From assembly GCA_934574045.1 (NCBI GenBank), contig CAKTMK010000008.1, positions 6,082 to 70,081 of the forward strand: a stretch of DNA of 64,000 bases, given 5' to 3'. Origin of the DNA: an uncultured Oscillibacter sp. Its GTDB lineage: Bacteria > Bacillota > Clostridia > Oscillospirales > Oscillospiraceae. Position numbers and translations under genes: made by a program. The notes under the pieces are model-generated. The model was not told where the DNA came from, did not search any database, and saw only the letters and a list, made by a program, of their open reading frames with translations. Shown here piece after piece: positions 28,445 to 36,298 of this stretch. The stretch's first letter is position 1. Each line of letters begins with the position of its first letter.

Positions 28445-28473
28445 AGTTTACCACTCTGCAAAACGATTGTCAA
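28445..28473 (-). promoter_or_regulatory. Promoter of the hrcA operon
   Basis: Minus-strand TTGACA (28468-28473), 17 bases, TAAACT (28445-28450), abutting the CIRCE element. Confidence 0.85.
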
Positions 28474-28613
28474 TGGACGGATATAAACAAATTGTAAATA
28501 AACCGCCGCGCCCAGCGCGGGCCGCGCGAAACGGGGCGGAACCGCCCGGTTTCCGGAGGTTTCCGCCGGTCAAAACCGGCCGATCTCCCCGCAAAACCGG
28601 GGCAGAGGGCGCG

Positions 28614-28645
28614 AAACGGCCCGGATCGAACGATCCGGGCCGTTT
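28614..28645. terminator. Terminator after the rnf operon
   Basis: A perfect 15-bp stem (28614-28628 with 28631-28645) 20 bases after the rnfB stop, with TTT on both flanks. Between it and the hrcA promoter (28474-28613) no gene or other element was recognised. Confidence 0.8.
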
Positions 28646-28664
28646 TCACAGCTTTTCGGGGGCT

Positions 28665-29564
28665 TTACGCGTTGGGCGCAGTCTGCGCGGCGGCAGCCTT
28701 CGCTTCCGCGGCGGCCTTGGCCTTCTCAGCCTGAGCCTTCTTGATCTCCTTGTACTTGGCCTTCTCCTCGGCGGTCGCCTTGGGCAGGATCGCGTCGCGG
28801 GGGCAGACCTTGGTGCAGAGCTTGCAGCCCACGCACTTGGAGTAGTCGATGACGGCCACGCCGTCCACCACGTGGATGGCGTCCTTCTTGCACTCCTTCT
28901 GGCACAGGCCGCAGCCGATGCAGGAGCTGGCGCACACGTTCATGGCGGCCTTGCCCTTGTCCTTGTTGGCGCAGGCCACGTGGACCTTCTTGGACGCCGG
29001 GACGGAGACGATCAGCTTGCGGGGGCAGGCGGAGGCGCAGGCCATGCAGTTGGTGCACTTCTCGGGATCCACCACGGCGGCGCCGTTGGCGCCGATGGTC
29101 ATGGCGCCGAACTTGCAGGCGTTCACGCAGGAGCCGAAGCCCAGGCAGCCGAACTCGCAGTCCAGCGGACCGGCGGCCACCTTGGTGGCGGAGATGCAGT
29201 CATGCACGCCGCGGTACTCATAGCGCTTCTTGGCGTTGGTGCCGCCGTTGCAGCGGACGAACGCCACCTGACGCTCGCCGGAGGGAGCCTCCATGCCCAT
29301 GATCTTGGCGATCTCCGCCGCGTTGGCGGGACCGGCGGGGGCGCAGGCGTTCACGGGAGCCTTGCCGGACAGAATGGCGGCGGCGCAGCCCGCGCAGCCG
29401 GGATAGCCGCAGCCGCCGCAGTTGGCGCCGGCCAGATGGCTGAGGATGGCCTCCTCGCGGGGGTCCTTTTTCACTTCAAAGATCTTGGATGCCACGGACA
29501 GGATCAGTCCGAACAGCGCGCCCAGCGCGCCCAGCACCACGATCGCAGCAATTACATTTCCCAT
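28665..29564 (-). CDS. rnfB: Rnf complex subunit RnfB (ferredoxin-side Fe-S protein)
   Basis: A 299-residue RnfB, the multi-cluster subunit that takes electrons from reduced ferredoxin. One N-terminal membrane helix (about 4-27) anchors it. The Fe-S domain motif HLAGANCGGCGYPGCAGCA follows, then three classical [4Fe-4S] binding stretches are clear (CTNCMACASACP, CIGCGLCQKEC, CVGCKLCTKVCP), with a further Cys cluster around CEFGCLGFGSCVNAC. The C-terminus is an Ala/Lys-rich tail. It is the last gene of rnfCDGEAB, 12 bases after rnfA, and is followed by a strong terminator. Confidence 0.96.
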   Translation of the reverse strand: MGNVIAAIVVLGALGALFGLILSVASKIFEVKKDPREEAILSHLAGANCGGCGYPGCAGCAAAILSGKAPVNACAPAGPANAAEIAKIMGMEAPSGERQVAFVRCNGGTNAKKRYEYRGVHDCISATKVAAGPLDCEFGCLGFGSCVNACKFGAMTIGANGAAVVDPEKCTNCMACASACPRKLIVSVPASKKVHVACANKDKGKAAMNVCASSCIGCGLCQKECKKDAIHVVDGVAVIDYSKCVGCKLCTKVCPRDAILPKATAEEKAKYKEIKKAQAEKAKAAAEAKAAAAQTAPNA

Positions 29565-29576
29565 TTTCGCGCCTCC

Positions 29577-30164
29577 TTACCAGACCTGCAGGCCGGAGAA
29601 GCCCATGAATGCCAGAGCCATCAGACCGGCGGTGACCAGAGCGATGGGGAAGCCGTCCCAGCACTTGGGATACTCGGCGAACACCAGCCGCTCACGAATG
29701 CTGGCAAACAGCACGATCGCCAGCAGGAAGCCCAGGCCGCCGGTGATGCCATAGACCACGGACTCGATAAAGTTGTAGTTGTTCTGCACGTTCAGCAGCA
29801 CCACGCCCAGAACGGCGCAGTTGGTGGTGATAAGGGGCAGATACACGCCCAGCGCGGTGTACAGCGCGGGCATGGACTTTTGCAGGAACATCTCGATGAA
29901 CTGCACCAGCGCGGCGATGACCAGAATGAAGGCCACGGTCTGCATATAGTCCAGACCGAGAGGCCCGAGGATGAACTGATCCACCACATAGCACACGGCG
30001 GAGGCAAGGCCCATGACGAAGGTCACGGCGATGCCCATGCCGACGGCGGTGTCCACCTTCTTGGAAACGCCCAGGAACGGGCAGCATCCCAGGAACTGAG
30101 AGAAGATGAAGTTATTGACGAGGATCGCGCCCAGCGTGATCGAAAGCAGCGTAAAGATCTCCAT
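29577..30164 (-). CDS. rnfA: Rnf complex membrane subunit RnfA
   Basis: A 195-residue, six-helix membrane subunit that with RnfE forms the ion channel core and holds a membrane-embedded Fe-S cluster. The start [20 protein letters not shown] overlaps the rnfE stop (TAATG). The conserved [20 protein letters not shown] and the later [16 protein letters not shown] are present and carry the cysteines that bind the intramembrane cluster. The longer open frame upstream lies inside rnfE and is not used. Confidence 0.96.
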   Translation of the reverse strand: MEIFTLLSITLGAILVNNFIFSQFLGCCPFLGVSKKVDTAVGMGIAVTFVMGLASAVCYVVDQFILGPLGLDYMQTVAFILVIAALVQFIEMFLQKSMPALYTALGVYLPLITTNCAVLGVVLLNVQNNYNFIESVVYGITGGLGFLLAIVLFASIRERLVFAEYPKCWDGFPIALVTAGLMALAFMGFSGLQVW

Positions 30165-30796
30165 TATTTGCTCTCCTCCTCTTTCTTGGGTCTGGCCAGC
30201 GCCCACTGCATGGCCGCGATCAGGCAGGCCAGCACCATGAAGCCGCCCACAGGCAGAGTCAGCATGCCGATGCCGAACTCAGAGGGGAAGATCTGGATGC
30301 CCTCGCCGCCGTTGAGAATGCCGCCGCCGAAAGCGCCCTTGCCGAGGAACTCACGGATGATGCACATGGCCAGCAGGACCAGCGTGTAGCCGATGCCCTG
30401 AAAGATGCCGTCGAACGCGGAGGCGACCACGCCGTTCTTGTAGGAGAACGCCTCAGCGCGGCCCAGAATGATGCAGTTGACCACGATCAGGGGAATGAAC
30501 ACGCCCAGAGACTCGGACAGGGTGGGAACGAACGCCTGAAGCAGCAGGTCCACGCAGGTCACGAAGCCGGCGATCACCACGATGAACATGGCGATACGGA
30601 TCTTGTCGGGGATGATCTTCCGCATGGCGGAGATCAGGATGTTGGACAGGGTCAAAATGATCGTAACGGCGACGCCCATGCCCAGGCCGTTGAAGAAGGA
30701 GGTCGTGATGGCCATGGTGGAGCACATGCCCAGCACCTGCACCAGAACGGGGTTCTGGGTCAGCAGACCTTCCTTGAATTGCTTACCGATATTCAT
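30164..30796 (-). CDS. rnfE: Rnf complex membrane subunit RnfE
   Basis: A 210-residue six-helix membrane subunit, paralogue of RnfA with inverted topology. Recognisable parts are [20 protein letters not shown] at the N-terminus and [20 protein letters not shown] in the second half, containing the cluster-ligand cysteines. Its stop overlaps the rnfA start by one base and its start lies 16 bases after rnfG, so the operon is tightly packed. Together with RnfA, RnfD and RnfG it translocates Na+ or H+ while electrons move from ferredoxin to NAD+; which ion is used cannot be read here. Confidence 0.96.
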   Translation of the reverse strand: MNIGKQFKEGLLTQNPVLVQVLGMCSTMAITTSFFNGLGMGVAVTIILTLSNILISAMRKIIPDKIRIAMFIVVIAGFVTCVDLLLQAFVPTLSESLGVFIPLIVVNCIILGRAEAFSYKNGVVASAFDGIFQGIGYTLVLLAMCIIREFLGKGAFGGGILNGGEGIQIFPSEFGIGMLTLPVGGFMVLACLIAAMQWALARPKKEEESK

Positions 30797-30812
30797 GTTT
30801 CACGTCCTCCTC

Positions 30813-31433
30813 TCAGCCGATGGCGCCGGCGGCGGCCAGCGCGGCGTTCACGCCCGCAGTCACGCCCTTGCTGGACACGGTGGCGCCGGTAATGGCGTCC
30901 ACATCCGTGCCGACGGCCAGCGCGCCGTTGGCGGCGGTCTTGCCGATGAACTGGTCCAGAACGCCGGTGCCGCTGGGCAGGGGGTCGTTGTTCATGACCT
31001 TGGAGCCGATGCCGGAGGTCTCGGAGTTCTTGACGATGGAAACGCCGGTGACGGCGCCGTCGGTATCCACGCCGACCATCATCTCGATGCTGCCCTGAGA
31101 GCCGGAGGCGATCACCTTGAGCGCGTAGCCCACGGTCTGGCCGCCGGACTGCGCCTCATAGACGGAATCCAGCGTGCCGTAAGCGGACGCGGCGGAGGTC
31201 ATGGCGTCGGTCAGCTCCATGGGATCGGAGAAGCTGTCGGCCGTGATGATCTGCTTCATGGCCGCCTCGGTCTTGGCCCAGTTGCTGGCGGCGATGGGGC
31301 CGGCCGTGACGCTGTTGACCAGCCCCAGAAGGCCGGCAACGACCACGCAGGTGAGGAACAACGTAACGGTCAGCTTAATGATGTACTTGGGGTCCATATC
31401 GACCTTTTCCTTGGTCTTGACTACCTGGCTCAT
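30813..31433 (-). CDS. rnfG: Rnf complex subunit RnfG (covalent flavin)
   Basis: A 206-residue subunit with one membrane helix (about 18-40) and an extracytoplasmic FMN-binding domain. The flavinylation motif is seen as DAITGATVSS near residue 180, where FMN is attached to the threonine through a phosphodiester bond. The start MSQVVKTKEKVDMDPKYIIK was chosen because it overlaps the rnfD stop by four bases; the longer open frame reads through rnfD. An ApbE-type flavin transferase is needed for maturation but is not in this window. Confidence 0.95.
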   Translation of the reverse strand: MSQVVKTKEKVDMDPKYIIKLTVTLFLTCVVVAGLLGLVNSVTAGPIAASNWAKTEAAMKQIITADSFSDPMELTDAMTSAASAYGTLDSVYEAQSGGQTVGYALKVIASGSQGSIEMMVGVDTDGAVTGVSIVKNSETSGIGSKVMNNDPLPSGTGVLDQFIGKTAANGALAVGTDVDAITGATVSSKGVTAGVNAALAAAGAIG

Positions 31434-32449
31434 TTCGCAGCCGCCTCCTTCTTCTCGGATTTGACGACGCCGAAGCGCTGCGGCTTGACGCACTTGTCGA
31501 TCAGGGCGGTCAGCAGATTCATCAGCAGGATGGAGTAGCAGACGCCCTCGCTGTAGGAACCGAAATAGCGGATGAACACGGTGACAAGGCCGCAGCCCAC
31601 GCCGTAGATCAGCTGGCCCTTGGAGGTGATGGGAGAGGTGGCGTAATCCGTGGCCATGAAGAACGCGCCCAGCATCAGGCCGCCGCCGAACACATTGAAC
31701 AGCATCCAGGTCACGGCGTCGTTTCCGCGGGGGAAGATCAGGGTCAGGACGGCCACCGTGGCGATGTAGGCCACGGGAGTATGCCAGGTGATGACCTTGC
31801 GGGCCAGCAGATAGATGCCGCCGGCGATGACCAGCAGGGCGGAGATCTCGCCCATGGAGCCGCCGATGCGGCCAAGGAACATATCCGTCAGGGTCACGCC
31901 GCTGTCCAGCAGGCCCTGCAGGTTATTGGCGTGCAGATAGGCCATGGGGGTGGCCGCCGTCACCACGTCGGCAGAGGAGCCGAAGATGGGGGAGGCGGAC
32001 TTGAACGCGGCCCACGTGGTCATGGACCCGGCGAAGGAGGCCAGCAGCGCGGCGCGGCCCACCAGAGCGGGGTTCACGAAGTTCTTGCCGATGCCGCCGT
32101 AAAGCTGCTTGGCCACGACGATGGAGAAGAACGCGCCCACGATGATGGCGTAGTAGGAAACGCCCACGGGGCAGACGAAGGACAGGAGCATGCCGGTGAC
32201 CACCGCGGAAAGGTCGCCCACGGACTGGGGCTTTTTCAGCAGCGTGCGGTACAGCCACTCCCACACCACGCAGGCCACCACGCTCACGCAGGTGACGGCC
32301 AGCGCCCGGATGCCGAAGGCCCAGACGGCCCAGACCAGCGCGGGCAGCATGGCGATAATCACGTCCAGCATGATGGAGCGGGTATTTTCCGCAGCGCGGA
32401 TATGCGGAGAAGACGTGGCGATCAGTTTCAAATTCTTATAGTCGGTCAT
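31430..32449 (-). CDS. rnfD: Rnf complex membrane subunit RnfD
   Basis: A 339-residue subunit with about nine or ten membrane helices, a relative of NqrB. The N-terminal ATSSPHIRAAENTRSIMLDV matches the family start. The flavin-attachment region reads DVVTAATPMAYLHA, a variant of the SGAT-P type motif in which threonine is kept. It lies three bases after rnfC on the minus strand and overlaps rnfG by four bases at its 3' end, so it is part of the single rnfCDGEAB transcript. It couples electron flow to ion movement. Confidence 0.95.
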   Translation of the reverse strand: MTDYKNLKLIATSSPHIRAAENTRSIMLDVIIAMLPALVWAVWAFGIRALAVTCVSVVACVVWEWLYRTLLKKPQSVGDLSAVVTGMLLSFVCPVGVSYYAIIVGAFFSIVVAKQLYGGIGKNFVNPALVGRAALLASFAGSMTTWAAFKSASPIFGSSADVVTAATPMAYLHANNLQGLLDSGVTLTDMFLGRIGGSMGEISALLVIAGGIYLLARKVITWHTPVAYIATVAVLTLIFPRGNDAVTWMLFNVFGGGLMLGAFFMATDYATSPITSKGQLIYGVGCGLVTVFIRYFGSYSEGVCYSILLMNLLTALIDKCVKPQRFGVVKSEKKEAAAK

Positions 32450-32452
32450 CTC

Positions 32453-33829
32453 TCACGCCTCCTTCTTCTCTTGTTTGGCGGCCGCTTCGGCGGCGGCCTT
32501 CTCCGCGGCGGCCTTGTCGGCAGCCGCCTTGTTCTTGACCAGCTGCTTGGCGGTCTTGAACATATGGACCAGATGCATCCGGGCGGGGCAGGCGTAAGTG
32601 CAGGCGCCGCACTCCATGCAGTCCATGATGTGGGCCTCGTTCAGCTCATCCACCATGCCCTTGGACGCGTACTGATACATGAACAGAGGCTCCAGATGCA
32701 TCGGGCAGGCGGCCACGCACTTGCCGCAGCGGATGCACTGGGGATGCTCAACGGTCTGCTCCTCGTTCTCGCAGAAGGCGAGGATGGCGCCGGTGCCCTT
32801 GGCCACGGGGATGTCCGCAGTGTACTGGGCCATGCCCATCATGGGGCCGCCGGCGATCAGCTTATAGGTGCCGTCCTTCACGCCGCCGCAGGCATCCAGC
32901 AGGTTGGCCACGGGCGTGCCGATGGGGCACTCCAGGTTCTTCGGGTCGATGATGCCGGAGCCGGACACGGTGACGATCTTGCGCACCACGGGCATACCGG
33001 TGGTGATGGCCCGGAAGATGGCGCAGGTAGTGTTGATGTTGAAAACGGCGCAGCCGATGGCGGCGGGCAGTCCTCCCGGCGGGACCTGCTTGCCGGTAAC
33101 GGCCTGACAGAGCTGCTTCTCACCGCCCTGGGGGTACCGGCAGCGCAGGGGCTGCACCACCACGGGGGCGTGCTTCTCGGCAATGACCTTGTTCATGGCG
33201 TCGATGCCGTTCTGCTTGTTGTCCTCAACGCCGATCACGACCTTGTCCACGCCGAACATCTTGGCGAGATAGACCGCGCCGCCGATGATCTCCTCGGGCC
33301 GCTCCAGCATGGTGCGGTGGTCGCCGGTGATGTACGGCTCGCACTCCGCGCCGTTGATGATGACGGTATCCACCTTGCCGATACCGCCGGAGATCTTCAC
33401 GTGGGTGGGGAATGTGGCGCCGCCCATGCCGACGATGCCGGCGTTCTTGACGATCTCCACCATTTCCTCGGCCGTCAGGGCGTTGGGATCGGCGGGGGCC
33501 TTGACCTCCTCGCTGATCTCGTCCTTCATATCGTTTTCAATGATGACGGACATCATGTTGCCGCCCATGGAATACGGGCGGGGTTCCACGGCCTTGACCG
33601 TGCCGGAAACGCTGGCGTGGATCGGCGCGCCCAAACCGTGGAATTCGCCGATCTTCTGGCCGACCTTCACGTGGTCCCCAGCTTTGACGGTGGGGGTGCA
33701 TGGAGCGCCGAAATGCATGGACATGGGAATGACCACCTCAGCCGGGGGTGCCAGCTGTTCGATGGCCTTTTCATTGGTGGCGGCTTTCATGTCGTGGGGA
33801 TGAACGCCGCCAAAGAACGCTTGTGCCAT
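32453..33829 (-). CDS. rnfC: Rnf complex subunit RnfC (NADH-binding)
   Basis: A 458-residue soluble subunit that reduces NAD+. A Gly/Pro-rich N-terminal barrel (GGVHPHDMK) is followed by the flavin/NADH domain (AGIVGMGGATFPTHVKI, NGAECEPYITGDHR) and two ferredoxin-like [4Fe-4S] sites: CIRCGKCVAACP and CMECGACTYACP. The C-terminal Ala/Lys/Glu-rich coil is typical of long RnfC variants. The start MAQAFFGG has GAGGTGA upstream. It is the first gene of the operon behind the promoter at 33896-33924. The order C-D-G-E-A-B is the usual clostridial one. Confidence 0.96.
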   Translation of the reverse strand: MAQAFFGGVHPHDMKAATNEKAIEQLAPPAEVVIPMSMHFGAPCTPTVKAGDHVKVGQKIGEFHGLGAPIHASVSGTVKAVEPRPYSMGGNMMSVIIENDMKDEISEEVKAPADPNALTAEEMVEIVKNAGIVGMGGATFPTHVKISGGIGKVDTVIINGAECEPYITGDHRTMLERPEEIIGGAVYLAKMFGVDKVVIGVEDNKQNGIDAMNKVIAEKHAPVVVQPLRCRYPQGGEKQLCQAVTGKQVPPGGLPAAIGCAVFNINTTCAIFRAITTGMPVVRKIVTVSGSGIIDPKNLECPIGTPVANLLDACGGVKDGTYKLIAGGPMMGMAQYTADIPVAKGTGAILAFCENEEQTVEHPQCIRCGKCVAACPMHLEPLFMYQYASKGMVDELNEAHIMDCMECGACTYACPARMHLVHMFKTAKQLVKNKAAADKAAAEKAAAEAAAKQEKKEA

Positions 33830-33895
33830 AGTTTTCACCTCATTTTTAGTCCTGGTTAGAGCCCCGAAAAGCCACTCTACCACATACTGCGTTTT

Positions 33896-33924
33896 ATTTT
33901 ACACCAAAAAAAAATAAATGTCCA
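33896..33924 (-). promoter_or_regulatory. Promoter of the rnf operon
   Basis: Minus-strand TGGACA (33919-33924), a 17-base A/T-rich spacer, TAAAAT (33896-33901), 67 bases before rnfC. Confidence 0.75.
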
Positions 33925-34003
33925 GACTGTGAACTCCTGTTTTCGCGGAAATTTGTTCTTTTTTTAACGAATCTTACAATTTCAGCAAATTCTTTAATCC
34001 GCC

Positions 34004-34032
34004 TTGTCAAGCCGCCCGCCGCGTGATACACT
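34004..34032 (+). promoter_or_regulatory. Promoter of the DUF975 gene
   Basis: TTGTCA (34004-34009), 17 bases, TACACT (34027-34032), about 90 bases before the start codon; divergent from the rnf promoter. Confidence 0.65.
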
Positions 34033-34122
34033 GACATCACATCGTATGCGGCGTCTGCCGCGCGCATAATCCCCAGAGAGTAAACATGCCGTCAAATCGG
34101 CGGCTCGGAAGGAGTTTTTATC

Positions 34123-34926
34123 ATGACGGAGATCATTGACCGCCGCGGGCTGAAAGCCGAAATGCGGGAGCTGCTGCGCGGCGCGCAGGTGGACCCCAGA
34201 ATGTTCGCGGCGCTGTTCCTGCTGCTGACCGCGGCGCTGGGCGCTCTCGATTCGCTGGTCTCCGGCGGCACGACCGCCGGAAATCCGCTGAGCCTGTTCG
34301 TCCGCATCCTGACCTCTCTGCTCAGCGCGGTGCTGTCCGTGGGCTTTGTGCTCTACTGCATGGCGGTGCGCCGGGGCCAGCGAGCGGAGTACCTCACGCT
34401 GTTCGACGGGTTCACCTTCGCCGGGCGGATCATCGGGCTGGCTCTTTTGCAGGCGCTGTTCATCACCCTGTGGTCCATGCTGTTCGTGATCCCCGGCATC
34501 ATCGCGGCGTACCGCTATCAGTTCGCCTACTTTAATCTGTGCGAAAACCCGGAGCTGGGCTGCATGGACGCGCTGGAGATGAGCAAGCAGCAGACCATGG
34601 GCTACAAGGGCCAGCTCTTTTCTCTGGATCTGAGCTATCTGGGCTGGGGCCTGCTGGCGTCCCTGCCCGCCGGTATCTGGACCAGCTACGTTACCTATTC
34701 CTCCGCGTTCTCCATTCTCTATGGGACCGGATACGCCTCCCTGTCCACCGGGGCCTCGCTGGGCGTGAGCCTGCTGTGCAGCCTGTGGAGCGTGGCGGTG
34801 CAGGTCTTTTATCTGCCCACGTATCAGTGTGTGCAGCTCGGTTACTACGAGGTGGCCAAGCGCACCAGCGGCGTTTCGCCCATCTCCGCGTCTGACCGCC
34901 CCGATTCCAACGGCTTCGATCTCTGA
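34123..34926 (+). CDS. DUF975-family integral membrane protein
   Basis: A 267-residue protein with about five or six membrane helices. The pattern fits the DUF975 family of Firmicutes: a basic N-terminal segment, then MFAALFLLLTAALGALDSLV, a conserved middle SMLFVIPGIIAAYRYQFAYF with NLCENPELGCMDALEMSKQQ, then LFSLDLSYLGWGLLA, and a final VFYLPTYQCVQLGYYEVAK. Function is unknown for the family. It has GGAGT eight bases before the ATG, its own promoter, and a strong terminator, so it is monocistronic. The flanks carry no hint of a partner. Confidence 0.85.
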   Translation: MTEIIDRRGLKAEMRELLRGAQVDPRMFAALFLLLTAALGALDSLVSGGTTAGNPLSLFVRILTSLLSAVLSVGFVLYCMAVRRGQRAEYLTLFDGFTFAGRIIGLALLQALFITLWSMLFVIPGIIAAYRYQFAYFNLCENPELGCMDALEMSKQQTMGYKGQLFSLDLSYLGWGLLASLPAGIWTSYVTYSSAFSILYGTGYASLSTGASLGVSLLCSLWSVAVQVFYLPTYQCVQLGYYEVAKRTSGVSPISASDRPDSNGFDL

Positions 34927-34991
34927 GCCGCCGGTCTGTTCCGGCCTTTGCATATACATTATAATTATAATTATAAATAAAATAGACGAAC

Positions 34992-35028
34992 GCATGGCGG
35001 CTGCCTTCGGCAGCCGCCATGCGTTTTT
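34992..35028. terminator. Terminator between convergent genes
   Basis: A perfect 14-bp stem (34992-35005 with 35009-35022, loop TTC) followed by GTTTTT on the plus strand. It ends the DUF975 transcript. An ATAATT-type AT repeat (about 34957-34980) lies just upstream. Confidence 0.88.
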
Positions 35029-35114
35029 CGTTTGTCCCGCGCCGGAGCGCGGGGCATGGAACCCGTTTAAAACATGAAGCGCGTGCGGAACGCAGGACAG
35101 GAATGCGCTTTGCG

Positions 35115-36149
35115 TCAGTCGTCCCGGCGGGTCTCCGCGATGCGGCGCAGGCTCTCCATGGCATCGCCGTACTGGTGGTTCGCGGCGGCGCTGGGGTTGC
35201 CCCGCAGGATGCGCAGGGCAGGGCGGTAGCTTCCGGCCGTTCTGGCCCGGACCGCCGCCTGCCGCTCCCGCAGGCGGCGCACCGCCGCGTCCAGCTCCTC
35301 CCGCTTCTGGGCGGCGGCCTGCGTGCCGTCGGCCAGCTTATCGCGGCAGCTCTCCAGCGCCGCGGCCACGTTCTCCAGCGCACTGAGCTTCGCCTCGGAC
35401 AGGGTCCGCACCGCCTGCGCACAGCGCTCCTCACGCCGCAGCTTCCGCTCCGCGCGGGCCTCGGCCCGCTCCTGCCGCTCCGCCTTCAGCCGGTCCCGCA
35501 GCAGGATGCGCTCCACCTGCGTCCGGTCCCGGAACTTCTGAAGATCGTCCTCCGCAAACGCGGAGATGATCTCCGCCCGCCGCGCAAGGCGGCGCAGTTC
35601 CTCGTTTTCCTCCGTGAGCTTTTCCAGTATGGCCCGCAGGTCCAGCGCCGCCCGCACGGACTGCATCACGTCCGCGCCGAACGCCGCCATCAGCGCCAGC
35701 GTCAGCGGGGCGGTCAGCGCGGCGGGAATGTCCAGCACCAGCCGCTCCACCGGCGGATGGATGACCCGCACCAGCAGGATGGAGAAAAAGCCCCACGCGA
35801 TGCTGCTGCTCAGGCAGATGTAGCCGTTGAGATTCAGCTTCTGATTGGAGTAGTCCCAGTAGCGCACCTTGAACAGCCGCTCCATCACCGCGCCGGTGAC
35901 GTATTCCAGCAGCGTGGCCGCCGCCGTGCCGCAGACGTAGAGCGCAGCGGTGTGCGTCCGCACCGGCAGCGTGAAGATCAGAATGATGATGGCGCCGAAG
36001 CCGTAGATCGGCAGCAGCGGCCCGTGCAGAAAGCCGCGGTTCACCCACCGCCGCTGGCGGGCGGAGACGTAGCACGACTCCCACAGCCAGCCGCACAGGC
36101 AGTAAAAGAAAAAGAACAGGACCCACTGGTCCGCCGTATAGGTGCGCAA
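35115..36149 (-). CDS. CmpB-type putative ABC transporter permease with coiled-coil tail
   Basis: A 344-residue protein. The N-terminal half has about five membrane helices and the family pattern of 'putative ABC transporter permease' (ABC_trans_CmpB): FFFFYCLCGWLWESCYVSA, then RGFLHGPLLPIYGFGAI, LLEYVTGAVMERLFKVRYWD and YSNQKLNLNGYICLSSSIAWG. From about residue 175 the rest is a charged helical/coiled-coil region rich in Arg, Glu and Ala. Translation starts at TTG 36149 with AAAGGAGG about eight bases before it. No ATPase gene is next to it, and proteins of this family are rarely in true ABC operons, so the transporter label is weak. Confidence 0.8.
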   Translation of the reverse strand: MRTYTADQWVLFFFFYCLCGWLWESCYVSARQRRWVNRGFLHGPLLPIYGFGAIIILIFTLPVRTHTAALYVCGTAAATLLEYVTGAVMERLFKVRYWDYSNQKLNLNGYICLSSSIAWGFFSILLVRVIHPPVERLVLDIPAALTAPLTLALMAAFGADVMQSVRAALDLRAILEKLTEENEELRRLARRAEIISAFAEDDLQKFRDRTQVERILLRDRLKAERQERAEARAERKLRREERCAQAVRTLSEAKLSALENVAAALESCRDKLADGTQAAAQKREELDAAVRRLRERQAAVRARTAGSYRPALRILRGNPSAAANHQYGDAMESLRRIAETRRDD

Positions 36150-36245
36150 GGCCGGTCCTCCTTTACGGAAATATGTCAGGTCAGTTTACTCCAAAGCCGC
36201 CGGGAAATCAACCGGAAACGTGTGAATTTTTTGCACGGACGCGGT

Positions 36246-36285
36246 GCGCGGCCCGGCCCCGCAGGCATTGGGGGCCGGGCCGCGC
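36246..36285 (-). terminator. Hairpin terminator of the NAGPA/SLH gene
   Basis: A perfect 15-bp GC-only stem (36246-36260 with 36271-36285) 14 bases after the stop of the 1006-residue protein. The T tail is poor. Confidence 0.7.
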
Positions 36286-36298
36286 GTTTCCGTCCGGC

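Noticed and set aside
28299..30389. 696-codon plus-strand open frame over hrcA leader and rnfB/A
   Set aside because: It crosses the CIRCE element and a terminator and is antisense to certain rnf genes; His/Gly/Ala-rich artefact.
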